From Methylocystis sp. KS32 (lineage in GTDB: Bacteria > Pseudomonadota > Alphaproteobacteria > Rhizobiales > Beijerinckiaceae), in assembly GCA_002862095.1 (NCBI GenBank), contig PHSQ01000001.1:372001-436000 (forward strand): a stretch of DNA of 64,000 nucleotides, read 5' to 3'. Below the pieces are notes generated by a model. That model was given only the letters and a program-made list of their open reading frames with translations. It was not told where the DNA came from and searched no databases. The translations under genes and the position numbers were made by a program. This document shows, one piece after another, positions 48,353 to 56,922 of the stretch; the first letter of the stretch is position 1, and each line of letters begins with the position of its first letter.

Positions 48353-49689
48353 CGGTTTCACTGCGGCGCGCAGCCCTGCTGTGGCTGACGGGGCTGCTCA
48401 CCTTAATAGGACTGGCCACGACCGTCACCGCATATTGTTACGCCCGCAGCGAGGCGGAGGAATTTCTCGACGGTCAGCTGCGCCAGATCGCATTGTACGC
48501 CGGAACGGGGACGCTTTCCGCCAACGCGCCGGCGGCGACCGACATCGACCCAGAGGACCAATTTGCAGTTACGATATGGGATGCGGCCGGGCGTGTGGTC
48601 GATGAATCCCTTCCGGGCGTCCAGATTCCGCGACAGAGCCAGCCTGGGTTTGCAAATGTGAAGGCTGGAGGAGCGCTGTGGAGGGTCTATACGACCACCG
48701 ACGGCGACCGGACCACGCAGGTCGCTCAGCGCGACTCCGTTCGCACGGAAATCGCCGATAGCGCAGCGCTATGGGTGGCCGCGCCGATCCTCATCGTCAT
48801 CCCGCTCTCGTGGTTGGTGGTCGGATGGGCGATGAACCGCGTGCTCGGGCGTCTTAATGAATTGGCGAACGCGATTGCGGCGGGCGGCGCCGCGGCGGCA
48901 AAGCCGATTCCTCTTAACGGCATCCCTGCCGAAGTGGCGCCGCTCGTCGAGAGCATGAACGGGCTTATCGTCCGGCTCCGAGCGGTTATCGACACGCAAA
49001 AGCGGTTTCTGGCCGACGCCGCGCACGAATTGCGGACACCTATCGCGGCGATGCAGATTCAGGCCGACAATCTCGCCACCGACGGGCCAGGCCCCTTGGG
49101 CGAGCGTGTGGCGGCGCTCGCGGGAGGCGTGAAGCGCGCGAGTCTGCTGGTCAATCAACTCCTGAGGTTGGCTAGACTTGACGAACCCACTGCTGCGCGT
49201 AGCGAGATGTTCGACGTCGGCGCGCTGCTTATCGACTGTGTCGGCGATTACGCGCCTCTGGCGGACCGGGAGGGGATCGATATCGGCGTGGGTGTGGGTT
49301 CGCCCGCGTTATGCCGCGGCGTCGAAGGTGAGATCCGCGTCCTGTTCGCAAACCTGATCGAGAACGCGGTGCGATACACGTCGGCGGGCGGAAAGATCGA
49401 TGTATCGCTGGTTCGCCGCGACGGGCGGCTGGTTGTCGAAATCCTGGACACGGGAAGGGGATTGCCGAAAGGGGCAGAAGCGCGCATTTTCGACCGCTTC
49501 TACCGGGGCGCGCCGGAGGAATCGGACGGCGCGGGGCTGGGCCTGGCCGTCGCGCGCCGAATCGCTGAACGTCACGCCTTTGATCTCACTGTCGAAAACC
49601 GCGATGACGGCGCACACGGCGTCATCGCGCGGGTGACGATGCCTGCTGAGGCCTGGTCGTCTGCGCATGAGGAGCTAATTCGTCCCTAA
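48349..49689 (+). CDS. Sensor histidine kinase (QseC/PmrB-like)
   Basis: A 446-aa kinase with two membrane helices (about 10-30 and 145-165) around a periplasmic sensor domain, then HAMP. The phospho-acceptor box is AAHELRTPIAAM, and the ATPase has N (LIENAVRYT), G1 (DTGRGLPKG), F (IFDRFYRG) and G2 (GAGLGLAVA) boxes. ATG 48349 overlaps the regulator stop as ATGA. The signal is unknown. Confidence 0.93.
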   Translation: MTVSLRRAALLWLTGLLTLIGLATTVTAYCYARSEAEEFLDGQLRQIALYAGTGTLSANAPAATDIDPEDQFAVTIWDAAGRVVDESLPGVQIPRQSQPGFANVKAGGALWRVYTTTDGDRTTQVAQRDSVRTEIADSAALWVAAPILIVIPLSWLVVGWAMNRVLGRLNELANAIAAGGAAAAKPIPLNGIPAEVAPLVESMNGLIVRLRAVIDTQKRFLADAAHELRTPIAAMQIQADNLATDGPGPLGERVAALAGGVKRASLLVNQLLRLARLDEPTAARSEMFDVGALLIDCVGDYAPLADREGIDIGVGVGSPALCRGVEGEIRVLFANLIENAVRYTSAGGKIDVSLVRRDGRLVVEILDTGRGLPKGAEARIFDRFYRGAPEESDGAGLGLAVARRIAERHAFDLTVENRDDGAHGVIARVTMPAEAWSSAHEELIRP

Positions 49690-49778
49690 TTCTCGCATCG
49701 TACAAACCTCTGCATTCGACGCCCTCGCATGGATGCGATTGCGTCGTTTCACGGGCGATGGGGCGATTGGAGACAGTA

Positions 49779-50096
49779 ATGGATAGATCACCACCGCGAC
49801 GCATAAGATTGATCGGCGCGGCCGCACTCACGCTGGCGCTCACGCCGCCGGCGCTTGCGTATTCCGGCGACAAGCTTGCCGGCGAGGCCAAGATCGGCAT
49901 AGAGAAGGCGCGCGAGATCGCCCTGAAAGCTCATCCCGGCAAGATTACCGATGAAGAGCTGGAGCGCGAGCCGGGCGGCAGCGGCCTTCGCTACTCATTC
50001 GACATTAAGCGCGGCAAAGTCACCCAGGAGGTCGGCGTCGACGCGACTACCGGGCGGGTCCTTGAAAACGCGCCGGAAGGACCCAACCCCGACTAA
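49779..50096 (+). CDS. PepSY domain-containing periplasmic protein
   Basis: A 105-aa protein with a signal peptide (cut near ALAYSGD) and one PepSY domain (ISIEKAREIALKAHPG-like: IGIEKAREIALKAHPGKITD ... YSFDIKRGKVTQEVGVDATTG). GGAG lies just upstream of ATG 49779. Small PepSY proteins often sit next to QseBC/PmrAB-type systems and may be a target or modulator. A terminator follows. Confidence 0.85.
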   Translation: MDRSPPRRIRLIGAAALTLALTPPALAYSGDKLAGEAKIGIEKAREIALKAHPGKITDEELEREPGGSGLRYSFDIKRGKVTQEVGVDATTGRVLENAPEGPNPD

Positions 50097-50118
50097 GCCC
50101 ATCGGAAGGACCGAATTT

Positions 50119-50148
50119 GCCCGCCCCGCGCCGTGTGGGGCGGGCTTT
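50119..50148 (+). terminator. Rho-independent terminator of the two-component/PepSY unit
   Basis: A 9-bp perfect stem (GCCCGCCCC / GGGGCGGGC), 9-nt loop, then TTTC, 22 nt after the PepSY stop. Confidence 0.8.
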
Positions 50149-50750
50149 CGCACGAATGATGAGGAACTAACGATGAACCTAATCGCGGCAGTTGAAGGCT
50201 GGGAGGCGCTCTGCTTTTAACGTTTTGCGACCACTGGTTGTGTCAACTGGGCGCGAGGCGAGGCGGCAGTCGCAACGGGCGCTCGTTCAGGAAGACCTTG
50301 AAGGCCTTCGATAGGATCGCCCGCCAGCGTTGCATGGTCGTCAACTGCTCCGCATTTTTCGACAGATCACGCAGAAACAAGGCGACAGCATGGAGCGACT
50401 TGCCGACGGGGATCGACTTGCCGACGGGGATCGACTTGGCGTGTGAACCGGCGATCGCAATCGTCGTTTGTCGCGCACGGAGCCGATTATCTCCTCGCGC
50501 TCAAAGGCAATCAGCTCACGCTCGAAACCGACGCCAAGAGCTATTTCGAAACCGCGCCAGACCGCGAATGCGTCGCCAAGCCGACGGTGTAGAAGGGCCA
50601 TGGCCGCATGGAGACGCGGACCCCCGCTTCCTCCTCGAAATCTTCCAACAAAAATGACGGCTAACCTAGATTCCGAGCCATGAGTAGCCTATCTTGTTGG
50701 GAAAATTTCGGTCGCATCGCGAAAAATAATCAAAAATCAAAGCGGAGCGG
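50149..50750. other. Gene-poor stretch with remnants
   Basis: About 600 bp. Minus strand 50243-50402 reads as a protein-like but unassigned fragment (LHAVALFLRDLSKNAEQLTT ... FKVFLNERPLRLP) with a normal stop and no start. An 18-bp unit (CGACTTGCCGACGGGGAT) occurs 2.4 times in tandem at 50396-50438. The ISAs1 fragment at 50459-50660 follows. Nothing here looks functional. Confidence 0.5.
50459..50660 (+). pseudogene. ISAs1-family transposase fragment
   Basis: In plus frame: VAHGADYLLALKGNQLTLETDAKSYF, then ECVAKPTV, a stop, and KGHGRMETR. This is the central part of an ISAs1 transposase, unlike the two other copies in the window in detail, so a separate insertion. Both ends are missing. Confidence 0.75.
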
Positions 50751-50758
50751 ATGGGGAG

Positions 50759-51265
50759 ATGGGTCAGAAGTGTGATTTACTCCACGAGCTTGAAGCGGCG
50801 ATCCCCTCTCTTCGCCGCTACGCTCGGGCTCTGTGCGCTGGCGCCGCGCTCGGCGCGGCCGATGACCTCGTTCAGACAGCGATTGAGCGCGCGGCGGCGA
50901 AAATTCGGGCGAAAGAACCCACGCTTTGTGAAGATAATGCCGCGCGTCTCTGCGCTTATCGCTCGGTGACGGCGCTCGTGCGGGAAAAGACAGGCGAAGG
51001 AGCGCTCTCCAAGCCCTCCGCGCAGCACCCCCTCATCGTTCAGGGCCTCGCCGGCCTACCCTTCAGTGAACGCGCGAGCCTTCTTCTCGTCGTTCTGGAG
51101 GGCTTTTCCTATGATTTGGCCGCCGAAACTCTTGGAGTCACGCGATACGTTCTGCTCGCGCAGCTTCGGCGCGCTCGAGCGGCGTTATCGCCGCTTGATC
51201 TGCGGCCCTTTACCTCGTCGGACCGCATCCGCCGCGCCAGCGCCTATCTCCGGGTCGTAAAATAG
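50759..51265 (+). CDS. ECF-type RNA polymerase sigma factor
   Basis: A 168-aa sigma-70 family protein with only regions 2 and 4. Region 2 is ELEAAIPSLRRYARALC ... ADDLVQTAIERAA. Region 4 is GLAGLPFSERASLLLVVLEGFSYDLAAETLGVT. The linker between them is longer and less conserved than usual. It precedes its probable anti-sigma factor by 4 nt. Its target promoters are unknown. Confidence 0.85.
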   Translation: MGQKCDLLHELEAAIPSLRRYARALCAGAALGAADDLVQTAIERAAAKIRAKEPTLCEDNAARLCAYRSVTALVREKTGEGALSKPSAQHPLIVQGLAGLPFSERASLLLVVLEGFSYDLAAETLGVTRYVLLAQLRRARAALSPLDLRPFTSSDRIRRASAYLRVVK

Positions 51266-51269
51266 TTTG

Positions 51270-52181
51270 ATGAACACGTCCTTCGACGGGATTGAAGAAG
51301 CCGACCTCCACGCGCTCGTCGACGGAGAAATCTCTCCCGAACGCAGGCGTCAGGTCGAAGATCACCTGCTTCAGCACCCAGAGGACGCGGCGCTGGTCGA
51401 AAACTGGAGGCGCCAGAACGCCGCTTTGCGGACAGCTTTTGAGCCGATCGCGCAGGAGCCGCCGCCGCTGTCCTTGCGTAACGCCGCCGCTCGCAATGCA
51501 ATTGCGGGGCCCCCGCCCATAGAAACCGGAGCGACGCACTGGGGCCGCCCCAGTTCCTCCCGATTGGTGCGTCGTCTAGATGAAGCACGCGAAGACCGCC
51601 GCAGGAAGGCGGCTCTGTCCTCGGCGCTGATGTTGCTCGCCGGCGCAACCTTTGCTGGCGTCACGGTGTACGCGCTCACGCGTCCGGGGAGTTCTCCGCC
51701 GCCGATCACTCTGGCGCAGGGTTATGTCGACCGGGCGGATATGGATTACCTGACCTATGCCAGAGACCCGAAGCCGGTCGACTACGAGCCCGACCGATAC
51801 GCGGACTTGCTTTCGCTGATGAGGCTCAAGGTCGGTTTCGCCCATGCGCCCGATCTTTCTCCGGTGGGGTTGCGTCTACTGGGGGGGCGCGTCACTCCCG
51901 GCCTCGTCTCGCCGGCCGGATTTTTGGTTTATGAAGCGGATAACGGGGCGCGAGTCGGGCTATATTTTGAGCGGGCGGAGGCTGGACCCGAGCCCCGGGT
52001 CGCGCCGCGTGTGGATAGCAGCCTGACCGCGGTCGAATGGCGCGGTTCGGGCATGGCCTTCGTGTTGATTGGATCGCTCGGATCGGAGGCCATGCAGATC
52101 GCGGCCGAGCGCGCGGCGGCGGCGATATTGGCGCCGGTCGCCGGAGTCCCTCCCCGCCGGCTCGAGGGCGTTTCGCCATAG
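51270..52181 (+). CDS. Membrane-bound anti-sigma factor
   Basis: A 303-aa protein. The N terminus is the typical sigma-binding helix (EEADLHALVDGEISPERRRQVEDHL), there is one membrane helix (about 110-130, LSSALMLLAGATFAGVTVYAL), and a periplasmic domain of about 170 aa ends GLYFERAEAG ... EWRGSGMAFVLIG. It lacks the HxxxCxxC zinc motif of many anti-sigma factors. The periplasmic part probably senses the signal. It is cotranscribed with the sigma gene. Confidence 0.83.
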   Translation: MNTSFDGIEEADLHALVDGEISPERRRQVEDHLLQHPEDAALVENWRRQNAALRTAFEPIAQEPPPLSLRNAAARNAIAGPPPIETGATHWGRPSSSRLVRRLDEAREDRRRKAALSSALMLLAGATFAGVTVYALTRPGSSPPPITLAQGYVDRADMDYLTYARDPKPVDYEPDRYADLLSLMRLKVGFAHAPDLSPVGLRLLGGRVTPGLVSPAGFLVYEADNGARVGLYFERAEAGPEPRVAPRVDSSLTAVEWRGSGMAFVLIGSLGSEAMQIAAERAAAAILAPVAGVPPRRLEGVSP

Positions 52182-52190
52182 CCGACCCCA

Positions 52191-52235
52191 CGCCAAGTTA
52201 CTCGGCGCCACGTTACTCGGCGCCACGTTTCTCGG
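52191..52235. repeat. Three tandem 15-bp repeats
   Basis: CGCCACGTTACTCGG in three direct copies with one change each in copies 1 and 3, between the anti-sigma gene and cobS. It may have arisen by slippage; I see no function. Confidence 0.8.
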
Positions 52236-52278
52236 CGCGCCGCTCGACAAAAACATCGATCGGGGTCAAAACCGCGTC

Positions 52279-53070
52279 ATGGATACGCGGCCGCTTTTTT
52301 CCTTCATTCTGGACCTGCTTGCCTGCTTACGATTTTACACGCGGCTGGATCTGTCTTTCTTGCCCATGGCGGCGGGAACGGCGCGCCCCGATTTTCGTCG
52401 CGCTTTGGGCGCGGCGCCCGTCGCGGGGGCTCTTGTCGGCGGCTTTGGTGGCCTAGTTCTCGTTCTTGCGCAATCTTTTCATCTCCACTCGCTTCCCGCG
52501 GCCGCTTGCACGATAGCGGCTTTGGTCGCGATCGGGGGAGGCTTGCACGAGGATGGCCTAGCCGATGTCGCGGACGGTTTCGGCGGCGGCGCGACGCGCG
52601 AGCGCAAGCTCGAGATCATGCGCGACAGCCGCATTGGCTCCTATGGCGCGATGGCGCTGGTTTTGTCGCTGATGCTGCGCGTCTTTACGGTCGCGGCGCT
52701 TTTGGAGCGCACCCTTTGGCTTGCGCTGGCCGCCTTGATATGCGCGGGCGCCGCCTCTCGCGTCGGAGGGCTTGCGCCCCTGATGCTCCTGCCGCCCGCG
52801 CGGCAGGACGGACTGGGCGCCGCGATGCCGCGTCCTTCCAAAGAGGCGATCAGGCTGGCGCTCATGTTGACCGCGGCCTTGTCGGTTCCCTTATTGCTGG
52901 GTGGAGCGCGCCCTTCGCAAGTCGCGGCGGCCTTTATTGGGGCGGTTTTGGCGCCTGTCGCGGTCGCGAAATTGGCCGAGCGTCAGATCGGCGGATTCAC
53001 CGGCGACGTCCTCGGAGCCGCGCAGCAGGCGGCCGAGATCGCCGTCCTGCTCGCGCTATCATCGAACTGA
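52279..53070 (+). CDS. cobS: Adenosylcobinamide-GDP ribazoletransferase
   Basis: A 263-aa multi-pass membrane enzyme joining the lower ligand to adenosylcobinamide-GDP, the last ring-assembly step of vitamin B12. The signature GGLHEDGLADVADGFGGG and RDSRIGSYGAMAL are intact. ATG 52279 is used; the frame remains open upstream through the tandem repeat but with no start signal. No other cob gene is nearby. Confidence 0.93.
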   Translation: MDTRPLFSFILDLLACLRFYTRLDLSFLPMAAGTARPDFRRALGAAPVAGALVGGFGGLVLVLAQSFHLHSLPAAACTIAALVAIGGGLHEDGLADVADGFGGGATRERKLEIMRDSRIGSYGAMALVLSLMLRVFTVAALLERTLWLALAALICAGAASRVGGLAPLMLLPPARQDGLGAAMPRPSKEAIRLALMLTAALSVPLLLGGARPSQVAAAFIGAVLAPVAVAKLAERQIGGFTGDVLGAAQQAAEIAVLLALSSN

Positions 53071-53102
53071 GCCCGCCCACCGCGCGGATCATGAGGTTGG
53101 AT

Positions 53103-53468
53103 ATGGGTCTATTTCTCGCGGCGAGCGCCATCAGGCGCGCCGATCCGAAAGAAATCGCGCAAGCCTGCGCGGATTATTTCATTTCTCATGGCGTCGAGGT
53201 TAGAGCCATGCCGCCGGACGTTTCCGTCAATCATGAGACCGATGTTCTCGTCCATGAACCGCAAGCCGAGTGGACGGTGACGCTTTGGCCTCAATATTTC
53301 GGGGTGAATGTTGGAGCCGCCGCGCGCGCCATGGCCGTGGAGAAGGATTGGTTGATTTCGACGTTGAAGGTCTATCACGCCCCGTACGCAAAAGATAACT
53401 TCCGATTTGAGCGCGCTATCACCGGCTGGCGCGACTGGGTCGTTGTTGATTTGAGACGCAAAGGATAA
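53103..53468 (+). CDS. Hypothetical protein at the left edge of the recombinase module
   Basis: A 121-aa cytoplasmic protein, no signal or membrane helix (MGLFLAASAIRRADPKEIAQA ... WTVTLWPQYFGVNVGAAARAMA ... ITGWRDWVVVDLRRKG). Family not recognised. GAGG precedes ATG 53103; ATG 53091 is in the same frame. The left arm of the 25-bp inverted repeat (53377-53401) lies inside its coding sequence, so its last 22 codons are inside the bounded segment. Confidence 0.6.
   Translation: MGLFLAASAIRRADPKEIAQACADYFISHGVEVRAMPPDVSVNHETDVLVHEPQAEWTVTLWPQYFGVNVGAAARAMAVEKDWLISTLKVYHAPYAKDNFRFERAITGWRDWVVVDLRRKG
53377..53401 (+). repeat. Left arm of 25-bp inverted repeat around the recombinase module
   Basis: Begins ACGCCCCGTACGCAAAAG and ends TAACTT. 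It matches the reverse complement of 55584-55608 at 24 of 25 positions. The distance between the arms is about 2.2 kb. Confidence 0.8.
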
Positions 53469-53482
53469 TACGCTCATGTCAT

Positions 53483-53812
53483 ATGATTCGATCGACGCAG
53501 GTGCAGAAGGCCGAACGATTGAGGGCGGCGCAGCGCTTGCTGGCGAACAATATCAGCATGGCGGAGGCGGCCTTGGCGCTGTCGCGCGAAAACGGCTTGT
53601 CGTTGCGGCAGGCCTATCGCTATCTCGAAGCGGCCCGCAAGAAGGAGCCGCCTCTCTCCGCGCCGCGGCCGTCTGTCACGATCTCTTTGAAAATGCCCGC
53701 CGATCTCGCTCAAAGACTTCAGGCGCACGCCGGCGCTTCCAATCTCACAGCGAGCGAGGTGATGCGTCGGGCGGTGACGGCGTTTCTAGCGTCCGCCGAC
53801 GCAGATGGCTGA
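53483..53812 (+). CDS. Small DNA-binding protein of the recombinase module (ribbon-helix-helix-like)
   Basis: A 109-aa protein. The N-terminal half (about 10-50, AERLRAAQRLLANNISMAEAALALSREN ... LRQAYRYLEAA) reads like a helix-turn-helix, and the C-terminal half (VTISLKMPADLAQRLQAHAGASNLTASEVMRRAVTAFL) is a ribbon-helix-helix. It could regulate the recombinase or help it bind DNA. Start ATG 53483 lies 14 nt after the previous stop. Confidence 0.65.
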   Translation: MIRSTQVQKAERLRAAQRLLANNISMAEAALALSRENGLSLRQAYRYLEAARKKEPPLSAPRPSVTISLKMPADLAQRLQAHAGASNLTASEVMRRAVTAFLASADADG

Positions 53813-53952
53813 GCGGCGACAAAAGCGCGACATTCAACTCGAATTCGCGTTCGATCGCCTGGTCGCCGTCAAGCTCGAGCAAGTTTACGAAATTCTCGTT
53901 TCCGATCGGGTGCGGGTCGTGCGCGCCGGCGCGGATGTGACGGGAGGCGAAG
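53805..53952 (+). other. Possible small ORF upstream of the recombinase
   Basis: From ATG 53805, overlapping the previous stop region, a frame reads MAERRQKRDIQLEFAFDRLV ... KLEQVYEILVSDRVRVV. This part looks protein-like. After 53953 the same frame continues only as a shadow of the recombinase, up to a stop at 54104. It may be a short accessory protein whose true end is lost, or chance. Confidence 0.3.
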
Positions 53953-55971
53953 ATGAAAACCGCCGCGATTTACGCCAGGGTGTCGTCGGACAAGCAGAGG
54001 GAAGAAAACACGATCGCCAGCCAGACGAGCGCGCTGATCGCCTTCGCGCGCGAGCAGAACTGCGACGTGCCGACGGAATGGGTGATCGAAGACGACGGCT
54101 ATAGCGGCGCGAGCCTGTTGCGCCCTGGGCTCGAGCGGCTGCGCGATCTTGCTGCGGAAGGGCTGATCCAGGCGGTGCTGATCTATGCTCCCGATCGTCT
54201 CAGCCGGCGCTATGCGCATCAAATTCTGCTCATCGAAGAGTTTGCGCGCGCCGGCGTCGAAGTCCTGTTCATCCGGTCGAAACGGGCGACCACTCCGGAG
54301 GACGAGCTGCTGCTGCAATTTCAAGGCATGATCGCCGAATATGAGCGCGCGCAAATCCTGGAGCGGTCACGGCGGGGGAAGCGGCATCGCGCGCGGCAAG
54401 GCCAAATCAGCGTGCTCGCCGGCGCGCCGTATGGCTATCGCTATAGGCGCAAGACCGACCATTCCGCCGCCTATTATGAGATCGACGAAGAGCAGGCGCG
54501 CATCGTGCGGTGGGCCTATGAACTTTACACCGTCCAAAACTTGAGCATCGGCGCGGTCACCCGTCGTCTCAACGAGCGCCAAATCCCGACCGCGAAAGGG
54601 ACAGGACGATGGGAGCGTTCGACGGTCTGGGCGATGTTGCGCAATCCCGCCTATATCGGGAAGGCTTGCTTTGGAAAGACGCGGGCCGCGCCGCGTCAGC
54701 GCATAACGCGGCCGTTGCGATTGCGCGGCGGCGTCGCGACGCGCAACAGCGCCAATCATGAGCTTCCGCGCGCCGAGTGGATCGAGATCCCCGTGCCGCC
54801 GATCATCTGCGAAGAGACCTACGCCTTGGCCGCGGAGCGCTTGCAGTCCAACAAGAAGCACGCGCCGCGCCGCACGGTTACGCCAAGCGTCGTGCAAGGC
54901 TTGGTGAGCTGCGCCAAGTGCGGTTACGGTCTCTATCGGACGTCTACAAGGTCGAGCGCCCGAACCATTTATTACTATCGCTGCCTCGGTTCGGACGGCT
55001 GGCGCCGGCTCGGCGGACCGGTTTGCGACTGTCGCCCGGTTCGTCAGGATTTGCTGGACGAAGTGGTATGGAAAGAAATTGCGCGCTTGCTCGAAGAGCC
55101 AAGTCTCATACAGGAAGAGCTCGATCGCCGGCTCGAGGCCGCACGAAAGGCCGATCCTACCCAGCGCCGGGAAGAAGCGCTGCGTCGCGATCTCGCGCGT
55201 TGTCGAAAGAGCATCGAGCGCCTGCTCACGGCCTATCAAGAAAGCCTTCTCTCGCTTGAAGAGCTGCGCAACCGAATGCCGGATTTGCGGGGACGCGAAC
55301 AGGCTTGCCTCGCGGAACTGCAAGCGATCGAAGACCAATCCAAGGAGCGCGAAATCTGCCTGCGCCTCGCCGAGTCCGTCACGGATTTTCTAGGGCGCCT
55401 GCGGTCGTCGGCCCAAACCCTCGATGTTGGCGAGCGTCAGCGCGTCCTGCGTCTTCTCGTCAAGGAAATCCTCGTCGGAGACGACAAGATCCTCATCCGC
55501 CACTCCATCCCGTTGCCATCCAACCCTCCGGGCGGAAGGTCCAGCACACCAACCAAAGCACCCGCAAAGCCCGCGCCGCCAGAAAGTTATCTTTTGCGTA
55601 CAGGGCGTAATGACGGCGACTATTGGGAACATCTCGCCTATTGCGGCCCCGAAGAATTGCACAGCTATTGCTCGCGTCCCGATTATTGGGACGAAGAGGG
55701 CTCTGCCTTGGACTGGGATAGCGATCCCGGGAGGCTCGCCGCCGCAACCGGCGTTTCCGTGGAAAGCTTGCAGCCCTATTTGATCGACGTCGCCAAAATG
55801 AACGTCGCGGGCCAAAAGGCGCGGGCGGAGGACGACTATGATCTTTCCGACGTCTGGGTCTTCGTCGATTTCTGGCGACGGCTTGGCGTCGCCTATCCGG
55901 GGCCAGGCAGAAAAATCGGCAGCGTTCTGCGTATCGTCACCGAGGGATATCTGGACAAATTGCCCGTTTAG
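53953..55971 (+). CDS. Large serine recombinase with unrelated C-terminal extension
   Basis: A 672-aa site-specific recombinase. The catalytic domain has S11 in IYARVSSDKQ and the DRLSRR arginine region. A recombinase domain (about 160-260), a zinc ribbon (CAKCGYGLYR ... CDCRP) and a coiled coil (about 380-460) follow. The usual end of such proteins is reached near residue 545 (RHSIPLP ... SYLLRTGRN). The frame then continues for about 120 residues of a different, acidic, Trp-rich kind (EELHSYCSRPDYWDEEG; DVWVFVDFWRRLGV). The right arm of the inverted repeat (55584-55608) sits exactly at this change. The module could be an integrating element or an invertible segment. Confidence 0.85.
   Translation: MKTAAIYARVSSDKQREENTIASQTSALIAFAREQNCDVPTEWVIEDDGYSGASLLRPGLERLRDLAAEGLIQAVLIYAPDRLSRRYAHQILLIEEFARAGVEVLFIRSKRATTPEDELLLQFQGMIAEYERAQILERSRRGKRHRARQGQISVLAGAPYGYRYRRKTDHSAAYYEIDEEQARIVRWAYELYTVQNLSIGAVTRRLNERQIPTAKGTGRWERSTVWAMLRNPAYIGKACFGKTRAAPRQRITRPLRLRGGVATRNSANHELPRAEWIEIPVPPIICEETYALAAERLQSNKKHAPRRTVTPSVVQGLVSCAKCGYGLYRTSTRSSARTIYYYRCLGSDGWRRLGGPVCDCRPVRQDLLDEVVWKEIARLLEEPSLIQEELDRRLEAARKADPTQRREEALRRDLARCRKSIERLLTAYQESLLSLEELRNRMPDLRGREQACLAELQAIEDQSKEREICLRLAESVTDFLGRLRSSAQTLDVGERQRVLRLLVKEILVGDDKILIRHSIPLPSNPPGGRSSTPTKAPAKPAPPESYLLRTGRNDGDYWEHLAYCGPEELHSYCSRPDYWDEEGSALDWDSDPGRLAAATGVSVESLQPYLIDVAKMNVAGQKARAEDDYDLSDVWVFVDFWRRLGVAYPGPGRKIGSVLRIVTEGYLDKLPV
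55584..55608 (-). repeat. Right arm of 25-bp inverted repeat around the recombinase module
   Basis: Reverse complement of the left arm at 53377-53401 with one mismatch. It lies within the recombinase coding sequence at codons 545-552. Confidence 0.8.
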
Positions 55972-55992
55972 CGACCTTGAGAAGCTTGGCGG

Positions 55993-56922
55993 TCAAAATT
56001 CATATTCCATTCTCAATCTTGCGCGATAGCGTGGGAAATCGACGAGATCGAGTGGACGTTGGTCCCCCACGGCATGTCCCGCGACCTGTGTGGAAAACGC
56101 CGCGGCGATCATGATTTTGCTCGTCGCCTGCACGTGCAGCGTCGGACCAAGGTAAATGGCGTCGCCTTGAAAGGCGCCAAATCCCAGCGCGTTATAGGCG
56201 CGAAAATATTCTATCTCTCCGCCCAGCGCGATCTTGGGCGAGACACGCCACGCCATCGCGCCCTTTAATCCCGATGTCGACGTTCTCGACCATGCCGGAT
56301 CGCCGACCGCCTTCGCGGCGCCCGCCTGGTAAAAGAGATTCACGGCCGCGAAAAGCCTGTTCTCGATAAGTTCGGTGTCGGCGAGCACGGCGAAGGTGGA
56401 GCCGAAACCGCGGGTATGTCGACCGCTGCCGCCGTCGACCCGCTCCCATTCGGGTTCCGCCATTATGGTGAGGCCAATAGGGGACTCGGGGCCGCGGCCA
56501 AGCAGCAGATAACGAAGATTGGTGGAAAAGCCGCCAAAATTCACCCGATGGAGGTCGCTGTAATTGTCGTCGTTCCTTATTGCATCGCCAAAGCCGTGCA
56601 GACTGAGTTCATAAGCGAAGAATTGGGTCGGTACGCCCTCCAGTTCGACTTCCTGTTCGACTGCGTCGTAAACGCCGTGTCGTCTACGGAACGCAGCGTT
56701 GGTGTCCGACTCGATCGCCGTTTCGCCCTCCGCGCCGATGTCTGAGCCGTCGGTAAAGCCGAAAATATATTTGGTCTCGATCTCGTGATAGGCGCCATCA
56801 AACGAAAACGGATATTGGGTATGCGCCGCGTCCTCCGCCTGCAATGGCGGCGCCCCGAGCAGCGCGCCCGTTAGGACACCAATGTAGCGAATAAGTAGTA
56901 TGCGCTTCGACGCACGCGACAT
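55993..56922 (-). CDS. Outer-membrane beta-barrel protein, hypothetical
   Basis: A 309-aa protein with a signal peptide (cut near LQAEDAA) and repeated amphipathic strands (YEIETKYIFGF; FSTNLRYLLLG; LGGEIEYFRAY; LGPTLHVQAT) ending in the aromatic RARLRMEYEF, typical of an outer-membrane barrel with about 12 strands. GAGAGG precedes ATG 56922. Family not recognised. It ends 21 bp after the recombinase stop, facing it. Confidence 0.75.
   Translation of the reverse strand: MSRASKRILLIRYIGVLTGALLGAPPLQAEDAAHTQYPFSFDGAYHEIETKYIFGFTDGSDIGAEGETAIESDTNAAFRRRHGVYDAVEQEVELEGVPTQFFAYELSLHGFGDAIRNDDNYSDLHRVNFGGFSTNLRYLLLGRGPESPIGLTIMAEPEWERVDGGSGRHTRGFGSTFAVLADTELIENRLFAAVNLFYQAGAAKAVGDPAWSRTSTSGLKGAMAWRVSPKIALGGEIEYFRAYNALGFGAFQGDAIYLGPTLHVQATSKIMIAAAFSTQVAGHAVGDQRPLDLVDFPRYRARLRMEYEF

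Noticed and set aside
52037..52456. In-frame coding use of the 15-bp tandem repeats (PSYSAPRYSAPRF)
   Set aside because: The frame belongs to no recognisable gene and lies across the anti-sigma end and cobS start, so the repeat is better read as non-coding.
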